A DNA stretch of 64,000 bases from Pseudomonas canadensis (GTDB lineage Bacteria; Pseudomonadota; Gammaproteobacteria; Pseudomonadales; Pseudomonadaceae): positions 253,030 to 317,029 of the forward strand of contig NZ_KI628540.1 of assembly GCF_000503215.1 (NCBI RefSeq). Direction: 5' to 3'. Shown piece by piece: positions 8,592-15,758 of this stretch. Made by a program: the position numbers and the translations under genes. Under the pieces are notes generated by a model, which searched no databases, was not told the origin of the DNA, and saw only the letters and a list, made by a program, of their open reading frames with translations. Each line of letters opens with the position of its first letter. Position 1 is the first letter of the stretch.

Positions 8592-8975
8592 ATGCGCGAA
8601 AGGTATTCATCGGGCTCCAGCTGGGAGGAAGTGTTCGGGTTTTCCCGGGCGGTTCAAGTGGATGACACCCTATACATATCCAAGACGGGCGCACTCGGGC
8701 CCGACGGAATCATCGTCGCGTCCAATGTCGCCGAGCAGACTCGCGTCATCCTGGAAAAGATCAGCCGCATCCTGCAGGACGCCGGTTTCGCCCTCACAGA
8801 CGTGGTGCAAAGCCGCATGTACCTGACGCAATTGACGGAGTGGCGGCAGGCGGCCGAGGTCCATGGCGCCTTCTTTCGTGATATCCGGCCGGCGTTCACG
8901 CTGTTGCATGTGCTGCCTTTCGCCGAGCCGCAAATGCTGGTGGGCATTGAAGTGGTTGCCCAACGGAATCGTTGA
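8592..8975 (+). CDS. RidA/YjgF family enamine/imine deaminase
   Basis: A 127-residue member of the RidA (YjgF/YER057c) superfamily, trimeric proteins that hydrolyse reactive 2-aminoacrylate-type enamines and imines released by PLP enzymes. The fold-defining pieces are visible: FSRAVQVDDTLYISKTGALGPDG near the N-terminus, the QTRVILEKISRIL helix, the VVQSRMYLT strand with its Arg, and the C-terminal RPAFTLLHV and MLVGIEVVA strands. It is the first gene after the AT-rich promoter region and overlaps no neighbour; the MFS gene starts 14 bp later. Its position at the head of an aminotransferase-containing cluster suggests a role in imine handling. It is divergent from the RidA housekeeping group. 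Confidence 0.85.
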   Translation: MRERYSSGSSWEEVFGFSRAVQVDDTLYISKTGALGPDGIIVASNVAEQTRVILEKISRILQDAGFALTDVVQSRMYLTQLTEWRQAAEVHGAFFRDIRPAFTLLHVLPFAEPQMLVGIEVVAQRNR

Positions 8976-8989
8976 CGGAGAGCGTTGAT

Positions 8990-10189
8990 ATGAGCCTATC
9001 CGACACGCGATTCGTCACGGGGTTTGTGGCTGTCGCCGCAGGGTTGTCCATCGCCAACAATTACGTATTGCAGCCTGTGCTGCCGGCCATCGCGGTCTCG
9101 TTGAACATCCCCGTGTCGGCCACCGGCTTGATCGCCGGCAGTACCCAGGTTGGATACATGCTGGGGATCATGCTGCTGGTGCCCCTTGGCGATTCGCGGA
9201 ACAAGCGCAGCGTGGTCAGTCTTCAATTTCTGGTGTTGGGCTTGGCATTGTTGCTGGCGGCATGCGGCACGCACCTGTTGTACATGATCGGCCTCGGTGC
9301 CGTGATTGGCGCCATGGCCACCAATGCGGTGCAGCTCAACGCCCTAGGCTTTCAGATTGACCCGAAGGGCAGCACGGTCGGGCTGGTGGGTGCCGGTATC
9401 GCCGCCGGTATTCTGCTGGCGCGGTTCATGGGCGGTGTTCTGGCTGATCAATTTGGCTGGCGTGGGATGCTCGTGGTGGTGGGGCTGCTGATGCTGCTGC
9501 TGGCCTTGGCCAGTCGAGCGGTGTTGCCCTATATCGAAACCCGGCGCAGTGCCAGTTATCGGCAATTGCTCCTCGGCCTTGCGCCTCTGTTCATGCGCCA
9601 CGAGGCATTACGCCGGGCTACGTTATTGGGAGGCTGTTGGTTTTTGATTTTCAGCTTGTTGTGGGTCGCATTGATGCTCCACGTCAGCAGCGCACCCATG
9701 TCGTTGAGCCCTTCACAGGCAGGCATGCTCGGCCTGGCCGGGCTGGCAGGATTGTTGATGGCTCGGCCGGCCGGAAAATGGGCAGACAAGTGGGGAAGCC
9801 GACAGGTGATTGGCGCCGGCTTCGGCATGACCGGACTGGGCGTGCTTGTGTTGCTGGTATTTCCCTATTCTCTGCTCGCGATTGTCGCGGGAGTGGTGCT
9901 GTTTGACTTGGGTTGCTTCAGCGCCCAAGTCGCCAATCAAACGACCGTGCTGAAAATAGATCCGCTCCAGCGCAATAGCCTGTTTGCACTTTATATGTTT
10001 TTTTATTACGGCTGCGGCGCCATAGGGTCGATAGCTGCGCCGGTCATTCATGCTTATTTCGGCTGGGCCGGTATTTGTTGGACGAGTCTTTTACTTGCGT
10101 TGACGGGCGGCGCTGCCAACTACTTGATGCGTTCGCCTGGCGCGCGCGCAGTTGTCGAACTTTCGATTGCCGATAGTGTTGATAAGTAA
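8990..10189 (+). CDS. MFS transporter, probable product exporter
   Basis: A 399-residue major facilitator with about 12 hydrophobic segments. The cytoplasmic loop after helix 2 (PLGDSRNKRSVV) is a form of the MFS A-motif, and a second, weaker copy (PAGKWADKWGSRQVIG) occurs after the central loop, typical of the DHA1/drug-efflux group. ATG 8990 is chosen because GGAG lies at 8977-8980; the frame is also open back to a TTG at 8972. It is second in the biosynthetic operon and is the natural candidate for export of the product or self-protection. Substrate unknown. Confidence 0.82.
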   Translation: MSLSDTRFVTGFVAVAAGLSIANNYVLQPVLPAIAVSLNIPVSATGLIAGSTQVGYMLGIMLLVPLGDSRNKRSVVSLQFLVLGLALLLAACGTHLLYMIGLGAVIGAMATNAVQLNALGFQIDPKGSTVGLVGAGIAAGILLARFMGGVLADQFGWRGMLVVVGLLMLLLALASRAVLPYIETRRSASYRQLLLGLAPLFMRHEALRRATLLGGCWFLIFSLLWVALMLHVSSAPMSLSPSQAGMLGLAGLAGLLMARPAGKWADKWGSRQVIGAGFGMTGLGVLVLLVFPYSLLAIVAGVVLFDLGCFSAQVANQTTVLKIDPLQRNSLFALYMFFYYGCGAIGSIAAPVIHAYFGWAGICWTSLLLALTGGAANYLMRSPGARAVVELSIADSVDK

Positions 10190-10349
10190 ACTGCGCACGC
10201 ATCGCTAAGTTTTATAGATGGATGGACTGCTGTACTGCCAATGACTGTGTGGCGGGTGGGTTTAAACCGTGCCTGGATGCCGAAGGCATGCCTGAAGTTC
10301 GGTGTCTTGTGTGGCTCTTTCAATCGTTGTACTGCATGGGTACTTCACT

Positions 10350-11612
10350 ATGTTTTTCATACAACTGGCCGTTATATTACTTGCTTGTCACCTATTTGGT
10401 TGGCTGGCTGAGCGCCTTGGACAATGTCGCGTGGTGGGCGAGATAACCGCGGGTATCGTGCTCGGGCCAACGGTGTTCGGGCGCCTGGAATCATCCCTTG
10501 GTCAGTCCGTGGGCCTGTTTGAAACCCAGCACATCGGGTGGTTGGCGCATGTTGCCGACCTGGGGCTGATCTTCCTGATGTTCCAAGTCGGTGTGCACAT
10601 CAATCAACGGCACCCCGAAGCATCGGCACAGGGGCGTTTCGCCGCCTTGGCGATTGCCCTGCTCGGGCTGGTTTTGCCCTTTGCCTTGGGCGTAGGCGTG
10701 GCACTGGTTGCCCATGAACACTTGGCGCCGACCTATTCGAAATGGGGGTTCGCCTGGTTCTGCGGTGTTGCGTTGGCAGTGTCTGCGGTGCCGGTCATGA
10801 CGCGGATCGTCCAGAGCCTCGCCTTGCAGGAAACGCTGGTGGCCCACGTCACATTGCGTGCGGCTGTGATCACCGACGTAGTGGGCTGGGTGATATTGGG
10901 CGCGATAGTGTTTTGCTCCCGAGTGGATGGCAATCCCCTCGATGCTCGCTATTTCGCTGCGCAACTGTTGGTGGCATTCGTCGGTTTCTATGGCCTGACA
11001 CGCTACCTGGTCATCCCCTTTATCCGCCGCGCCCAGGCGCGGGACGAGCACGCGGCGATCATGCCCATGGTGATCAGCTACGTATTGCTGTGTGCCTGGG
11101 TCACTGACTGGTTGGGCCTGCACTGTGCAATCGGAGCGCTGCTCGCCGGCTTGATGATGAAGAAGGTGCCTGAATTCACTCACTATTGGCGTAACCAGGT
11201 GGAAGGGTTTCTGAACTTTGTCCTGTTGCCGGTATTTTTCGCCTACGCCGGGATCAAAACCTCGTTCGCCAGCCTTGGCAGTCAGGAAAACCTGATCTGG
11301 CTCGGCGTATTCCTGGTGTGTGCGTTTGTTGGCAAGTTCGGTGGCGCCTATCTGGGGGCGCGTGTCAGCGGTCTGCAACGGACCGATTCGGCCATTGTCG
11401 GCGCCCTGATGAATACCCGTGGGTTGATGGAGCTGATCATCCTGGCGATTGGCCTGGAACTCAAACTGATCTCGATCGATGCCTACACCATCCTGGTGTT
11501 CATGGCGCTGATTATTACTGCAACGACGACACCCTTGGTCCGGCGTCTGTTACGCCCGGATCCCCATGTATTTCTTTCGAAAGAAATGCTGCAAACGCGA
11601 AGTTCTCACTGA
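10350..11612 (+). CDS. Kef/NapA-type cation:proton antiporter (CPA2)
   Basis: A 420-residue membrane protein of the monovalent cation:proton antiporter-2 family, with roughly 12 helices and no C-terminal TrkA-N domain. Characteristic stretches are GEITAGIVLGP, the unwound-helix region AVSAVPVMTRI, and LMNTRGLMELIIL near the end. The start at ATG 10350 gives the usual helix 1 (FFIQLAVILLACHLFGWLAERL); it has no strong ribosome site and 160 bp of apparently empty DNA separates it from the MFS gene. Antiporters of this type occur in several antibiotic clusters, where they are proposed to give export or pH/ion self-resistance; that role here is inferred from position only. Confidence 0.85.
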   Translation: MFFIQLAVILLACHLFGWLAERLGQCRVVGEITAGIVLGPTVFGRLESSLGQSVGLFETQHIGWLAHVADLGLIFLMFQVGVHINQRHPEASAQGRFAALAIALLGLVLPFALGVGVALVAHEHLAPTYSKWGFAWFCGVALAVSAVPVMTRIVQSLALQETLVAHVTLRAAVITDVVGWVILGAIVFCSRVDGNPLDARYFAAQLLVAFVGFYGLTRYLVIPFIRRAQARDEHAAIMPMVISYVLLCAWVTDWLGLHCAIGALLAGLMMKKVPEFTHYWRNQVEGFLNFVLLPVFFAYAGIKTSFASLGSQENLIWLGVFLVCAFVGKFGGAYLGARVSGLQRTDSAIVGALMNTRGLMELIILAIGLELKLISIDAYTILVFMALIITATTTPLVRRLLRPDPHVFLSKEMLQTRSSH

Positions 11613-11654
11613 CCTGTAATACCCGTTGTTTCCTTTGATAAAAGCGAGGTTTCC

Positions 11655-11924
11655 ATGAGCGTACATACCCGGCAAGAAGTTATCGCGATTCTGAAGAAAA
11701 TTGTTTCCGAAAAGTTGGACCTGGATATCCCGGAGTCGCACATAAAAGAGGAGGCGGGGTTCTCCTCGGAAGTGGGCGTGGACTCGATTGGTTTTATCGA
11801 ACTGCGTTTTCAATGCGAAGAAGAATTCAAGATTAAGATCAGTGAAGAAGAGTTCGGGCCCGACAACTTCTTTAATTGCAAGACCCTGTCTGACTTTATT
11901 GTCAACAAGCTTGAGGCTCATTGA
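11655..11924 (+). CDS. Stand-alone acyl carrier protein
   Basis: An 89-residue acidic carrier protein. The phosphopantetheine attachment motif is GVDSIGF with Ser44, followed by the family's helix II ELRFQCEEEFKIKI. The segment FGPDNFFNCKTLSDFIVNKL forms the last helices. A GCGAGG sequence precedes the ATG. It is not the fatty-acid AcpP (different length, DSIGF rather than DSLD) and sits directly upstream of an adenylate-forming enzyme (1-bp gap between stop and start), so it is most likely the dedicated carrier on which the cluster's intermediate is built. Confidence 0.93.
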   Translation: MSVHTRQEVIAILKKIVSEKLDLDIPESHIKEEAGFSSEVGVDSIGFIELRFQCEEEFKIKISEEEFGPDNFFNCKTLSDFIVNKLEAH

Positions 11925-11925
11925 A

Positions 11926-13368
11926 ATGAATAGCCTTGTGTCAATCGAACGAAGCAGGGAGTTCTTTCCTGCCGATAAACTGTTGAATATTTCGGCCACC
12001 TCATCCGTAGGCGATCATTGCACAGCGACTGACACTTACACGGACTACCTGAGGTTCTGGCAAACCAGTCCGCTGCAGCCCGGACACGTCGTGGTCATCG
12101 CCTTGCCGAACACGATCGATGTACTGCACATGTTTTTCGCTGTGCTCAACAGCGGCCTGGTACCGGCGTTGATTGCGCCGACTACCCCGGCTGAGCGGTT
12201 TGGGCAGATCATCGAGGATTTCCAGGCCGCGGCGTTGGTGAAGTCGAGTCTGCGCATTGATGGTATTCCCCATGGGCCAGGCGCACGGGCTGAACTCATC
12301 GGTCGCTGGAGTGTGCTGATTTTCGATGCGCCGCGTATGCCGTCGACGCGACCTGGTGAGGTCATCATCACCACATCAGGCACTTCAGCGTCGTTCAGCA
12401 GCGGTTGCGTGCACCGGTTCGAATCGTTGCAAGCCAATGGCCTGCGACATGCCCACAGCATCGGGCTGCGTAAAGAGGATCGGGTGCTGGTCAATCTGCC
12501 GTTGTATTACTCGACGGCACTGGTGGCCCAAGCCATTGCGACCCTGACGCTGGACGCCCAGTTGGTCATCAGCGGTCCGCCCTTTTTACTGCCGCAATAC
12601 ACCCGCGATATCGCCGCGCATCGCATCACGGTCAGTTCGCTGACACCGGTGCTGTTGCGTCAGATCAATGCCTGCGAACCGTCCGGCTTACCGCCTGGGT
12701 TGCGCGTATTGAGCGTGGGGGGCGACCACGTACCGGCGGAGCAGGTGCAACGTTGCCTGCAAGCAAACCCGCAATTGGAGCTGTATCTGACGTACGGCAT
12801 CACCGAAGCCGGGCCCCGCGTGTCGACGTTGGCCGCCCACCGCGTCGACCCTGCCCGGTATGCCTCGGTGGGGCTACCGTTGGCGGGCACCCAAGTGAGG
12901 CTCGACTGGCTGTCCGAGAGCCCTTGGCAAGGGGAGTTGCTGGTGTCATCCAATACGTTGCTGCTCAGCAAAATCGGGCGCAGCGCGAAATCGCCTCTGG
13001 TCGATATCGACGGGACGACATGGTTGCGCACCGGCGATATTTTTACCCAGGACGCGCAGGGATATCTGTTTTTCAAAGGGCGTAAATCGGACTTCCTGGT
13101 GATCAACGATGAGAAGGTCAACCTTGGGGCGATCAAGCACATCTGCCGCACGCTGCCAGGGGTCATCAGTTGCCGAACGCTGGTCAAGCCGACACATCAG
13201 GCGCTGGCGGGATTCGAGCTGGAAGTAACGCTCGATCAGTCCATCGTGCCGTCCTGCGACGGCCCTTCGTTCAAGCAACACATATTGAAACTGCTCAAGC
13301 GCTACGAGCGCCCCGGCCGCATTGACCTGGTCTTTCAGGACGCCGGCTCCATCGTCAATTACAAGTAG
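11926..13368 (+). CDS. Adenylate-forming acyl-ACP ligase
   Basis: A 480-residue member of the ANL (acyl-CoA synthetase/NRPS adenylation) superfamily that would activate a carboxylic acid with ATP and pass it to the adjacent ACP. Visible motifs: phosphate loop TTSGTSASFSSGCVHR, A5-like YLTYGITEAGP, A7-like WLRTGDIF, A8-like GRKSDFLVINDEKVNLGAI, and a C-terminal Lys (GSIVNYK, last residue) in the place of the catalytic A10 lysine. The phosphate loop is unusual: the Pro-Lys-Gly of TSGTTGxPKG is replaced by Ser-Gly-Cys. The start ATG 11926 lies one base after the ACP stop. It is shorter than typical ligases (about 500-550). The substrate is not predictable by eye. Confidence 0.85.
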   Translation: MNSLVSIERSREFFPADKLLNISATSSVGDHCTATDTYTDYLRFWQTSPLQPGHVVVIALPNTIDVLHMFFAVLNSGLVPALIAPTTPAERFGQIIEDFQAAALVKSSLRIDGIPHGPGARAELIGRWSVLIFDAPRMPSTRPGEVIITTSGTSASFSSGCVHRFESLQANGLRHAHSIGLRKEDRVLVNLPLYYSTALVAQAIATLTLDAQLVISGPPFLLPQYTRDIAAHRITVSSLTPVLLRQINACEPSGLPPGLRVLSVGGDHVPAEQVQRCLQANPQLELYLTYGITEAGPRVSTLAAHRVDPARYASVGLPLAGTQVRLDWLSESPWQGELLVSSNTLLLSKIGRSAKSPLVDIDGTTWLRTGDIFTQDAQGYLFFKGRKSDFLVINDEKVNLGAIKHICRTLPGVISCRTLVKPTHQALAGFELEVTLDQSIVPSCDGPSFKQHILKLLKRYERPGRIDLVFQDAGSIVNYK

Positions 13369-13377
13369 GTGACTGCT

Positions 13378-14061
13378 ATGAATGAACAGCTTACGGCTGC
13401 GGCCCGCGAAGTGATCAATCGCTACGCGTTGTCCTCACTGGAGGATGTCATGGCGTTGATTCCCCGGTACATGTGCCATGTGCTGCAGGAGTCCGACCAG
13501 TTCGAGACCTACCCGCCCAATGTGGTCAAGTTGAAGTTCGACCCGAGCCAGTGGGAAGCCTGCATCCAGCGCTATGAGCACTATCGGGACGTGGTGATTC
13601 CCGCGATCAGCCCCCTGGACTACCTCAACGCCATGCTCGACGAGGGGCCGCGGTTGCCGTGTTTCTGCTCGGAAATGGCCAACGTGGCGGGCGTGCTCGT
13701 CAGCCAGTTGCTCGGCCAGAAGGTCTACGCGGTGAGGAACATCTTCGTCAACTATCTGTACCTGCCACAGCGCTGGCACTGCATCAACGCGCTGATACAG
13801 GACAACCGTATCCGCTACTTCGATGCTTCGGCCTATGCCCAGGTACTGGACAAGAAGCGCCGCAAGATCGTCGAACCATCGCAGTTGCCGGGCTTCAATG
13901 CCGCCGATATCGACGAAACCTTCATCCACAGCGACCGCTGGCTGCAAAGCGAGCCGTTTGCCCGGCGCATCGAGCTGGTCTCGGGCGAGTTGCTTGATAA
14001 CTACTATCCCTCGCCAGTGCACGACAAGCCGGTTGACGAATTTCAACGGGTCTACGGCTGA
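13378..14061 (+). CDS. Transglutaminase-like cysteine enzyme, unknown role
   Basis: A 227-residue protein that I do not recognise as a named family. Its middle part resembles a transglutaminase/peptidase-like core: a Cys at the start of a helix (LPCFCSEMANVAGVLVSQLLG), then QKVYAVRNIF, a His strand (RWHCINALIQ) and an Asp strand (IRYFDASAY). That is the Cys-His-Asp order of the transglutaminase fold. In ACP-dependent pathways such proteins can form amide bonds (AdmF in andrimid is the known example), so acyl transfer from the ACP to an amine is an attractive but unproven role. TAGGTGA before ATG 13378 favours this start over GTG 13369; the TAG is the ligase stop. Confidence 0.6.
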   Translation: MNEQLTAAAREVINRYALSSLEDVMALIPRYMCHVLQESDQFETYPPNVVKLKFDPSQWEACIQRYEHYRDVVIPAISPLDYLNAMLDEGPRLPCFCSEMANVAGVLVSQLLGQKVYAVRNIFVNYLYLPQRWHCINALIQDNRIRYFDASAYAQVLDKKRRKIVEPSQLPGFNAADIDETFIHSDRWLQSEPFARRIELVSGELLDNYYPSPVHDKPVDEFQRVYG

Positions 14062-14092
14062 GGCGACTCCCGATTTTTCTGCTGGAGGCACT

Positions 14093-15202
14093 ATGAACAA
14101 GGTTGTAGTGACAGGTCTCGGATGGACCACCGCGTTAGGGTCTCAATTGCAGACCGTATGGGAGCGGCTGGTAGAAGGTCAGACAGGCATACGTGATCTG
14201 CCCGTCGAATATCCGCTCAAGAACACGCTGGCAGGCTTCCTGCCGGACAGCGACATCGCCGAGCCGAAGGCACGGCTGCTGGATCTGACGCAACGCACGG
14301 CCAAGGCGGCATTGGACGATGCCCGAGTGGCCGTCAGCGGGCAAAACCCCCGGCAGTTTCTGATTGCCGGCACCAGCCTTGGGTATCGTCTGGACAGCCT
14401 GGCGTTTCACCAAGATCCGCTGCATGAATGGGTAGTGACCACCGCGCAGCAACTCGGTTTGCAGCCGTTGGCGCTGTCCACCGCGTGCTCGTCGGGCTCG
14501 GATGCGCTGATGCTGGGGGCTTACCTGATCCGAGCCGGGTTGGCCGACACCTGTGTCTGTGGCGGTGCGGATATCCTCGGCCGCTCCAAACGCCTGGCCC
14601 ATACCGCGTTGGGCACCATGTCGGCGACTCGACTGCGGGCGTTCGACCAGCATCACGACGGCACGCTGCTGGGGGAGGGCGCGGGGTTCCTGGTGCTGGA
14701 GCGTCAAGGGCAGGAGGCGCGCAAGCCCTATGCCTATCTGCTGGGCTGTGGCTCGGCCAACGATGCCGCCGGGCTGACTGCGCCGGACGAGCAAGGCACG
14801 GGTATTCGCCTGGCCTTGGACCGGTCTCTGGAGGAGGCGGGGATTCACCGTAACCAGATCGGCCTGGTCAATGCCCATGGCTCGGGAACCCTGACCAATG
14901 ACCGGGTGGAAAGCGCAGCCTATGCCGATTACTTCAGCGGCTACCAGCCCATCGTCTTTGCCACGAAAGGCGCCTTTGGCCACACATTGGGCGCAACGGG
15001 GGCGTTGGAGGCGATTGCCTTGGTCAAGAGCCTGCAGACCGGAGTCGTGCCGCCCATCCACGGGCTTGAGACGCCAATCGCGAACCTGGATTTCCGCTTG
15101 CCCGTCGGCACGGCATTGCAGGCACAGGCGCAGATCGGCCTGAGCCTCACCATCGGCTTTGGCGGGTTCAATACCAGCCTTGTGTTCCAACGCTACAGCT
15201 AA
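14093..15202 (+). CDS. 3-oxoacyl-ACP synthase (KAS I/II type)
   Basis: A 369-residue condensing enzyme with the full Cys-His-His set: Cys132 in STACSSGSDA, His262 in NAHGSGTLTND and His297 in GAFGHTLGATGA. It would perform decarboxylative Claisen condensation on ACP-bound substrates. It is about 40 residues shorter than FabF (about 412), mainly in the N-terminal half. GGAG at 14084-14087 sets ATG 14093. It sits between the transglutaminase-like gene and a half-length ketosynthase-like gene, which suggests a heterodimer like the KS/chain-length-factor pairs of type II systems. It is a specialised enzyme and not the housekeeping FabF, whose fab neighbours are absent. Confidence 0.92.
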   Translation: MNKVVVTGLGWTTALGSQLQTVWERLVEGQTGIRDLPVEYPLKNTLAGFLPDSDIAEPKARLLDLTQRTAKAALDDARVAVSGQNPRQFLIAGTSLGYRLDSLAFHQDPLHEWVVTTAQQLGLQPLALSTACSSGSDALMLGAYLIRAGLADTCVCGGADILGRSKRLAHTALGTMSATRLRAFDQHHDGTLLGEGAGFLVLERQGQEARKPYAYLLGCGSANDAAGLTAPDEQGTGIRLALDRSLEEAGIHRNQIGLVNAHGSGTLTNDRVESAAYADYFSGYQPIVFATKGAFGHTLGATGALEAIALVKSLQTGVVPPIHGLETPIANLDFRLPVGTALQAQAQIGLSLTIGFGGFNTSLVFQRYS

Positions 15203-15222
15203 GTCACTTCAAGGAGGGTCTC

Positions 15223-15732
15223 ATGAAAATCCTGGATCGTGCTCATGCCAGCAACTTCACTTACAACGATCTTGATGAAGGCTTGCGCAAAGGCCTCAAA
15301 AGCGCTGACCCGTCGGTCTACAGCGTGCTGTCCAGCGTCAGCGAGCTGTACCTCAAATACCGCGAACGCCTCGACCCGGTGCGTGCTCAGGTGGGGTTCA
15401 TTTATTACGGCAACGCTTATCCCAAGACCACCACCGACAAGATCGTCGAAGGCCTGGCCAGCAAGGACCGTGTTTCGCCCTCGGACTTTATCAACGCCAA
15501 TGCCGGAGCGGCGACCTCCATCTGTTGCACACGCTATGGCTTCCAGGGACCGACGCTGGTCCTGACCATGCCTGGACGTGACGTCCAAGCCATTGCCCGA
15601 GGCTTGGCCGACTATTGGCTAGCCACGGGCCAGGCCGACTATCTGTTTCTGGTCGAGGCCCAGACGGACAGCGTCGAGGTACTTCAGGTCAGCACCGAAC
15701 TCCTACAGCGCGCAAGTGCGCACTTTCACTGA
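15223..15732 (+). CDS. Half-length ketosynthase-like protein without active-site Cys
   Basis: A 169-residue protein resembling only the N-terminal half of a ketosynthase (the 'beta-ketoacyl synthase N-terminal-like' group). The stretch VSPSDFINANAGAATSICCTRYGFQGPTLVLTMPG (written here by its landmarks SPSDF, NAGAA and GPTLVLT) corresponds to the region leading to the nucleophile elbow, but where the complete KS has TACSSG this protein has TMPGRD, so the catalytic Cys is gone. The frame is intact with AAGGAGGG before the ATG, so it looks like a maintained short gene and not decay. It may pair with the upstream KS as a chain-length-factor-like partner. Function unproven. Confidence 0.65.
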   Translation: MKILDRAHASNFTYNDLDEGLRKGLKSADPSVYSVLSSVSELYLKYRERLDPVRAQVGFIYYGNAYPKTTTDKIVEGLASKDRVSPSDFINANAGAATSICCTRYGFQGPTLVLTMPGRDVQAIARGLADYWLATGQADYLFLVEAQTDSVEVLQVSTELLQRASAHFH

Positions 15733-15758
15733 ATCAATAACCACCGATCGAGGTTGTC

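Noticed and set aside
10190..10349. Small gene between the MFS and antiporter genes (10222-10446)
   Set aside because: Overlaps the antiporter in another frame, has no ribosome site and no recognisable features.
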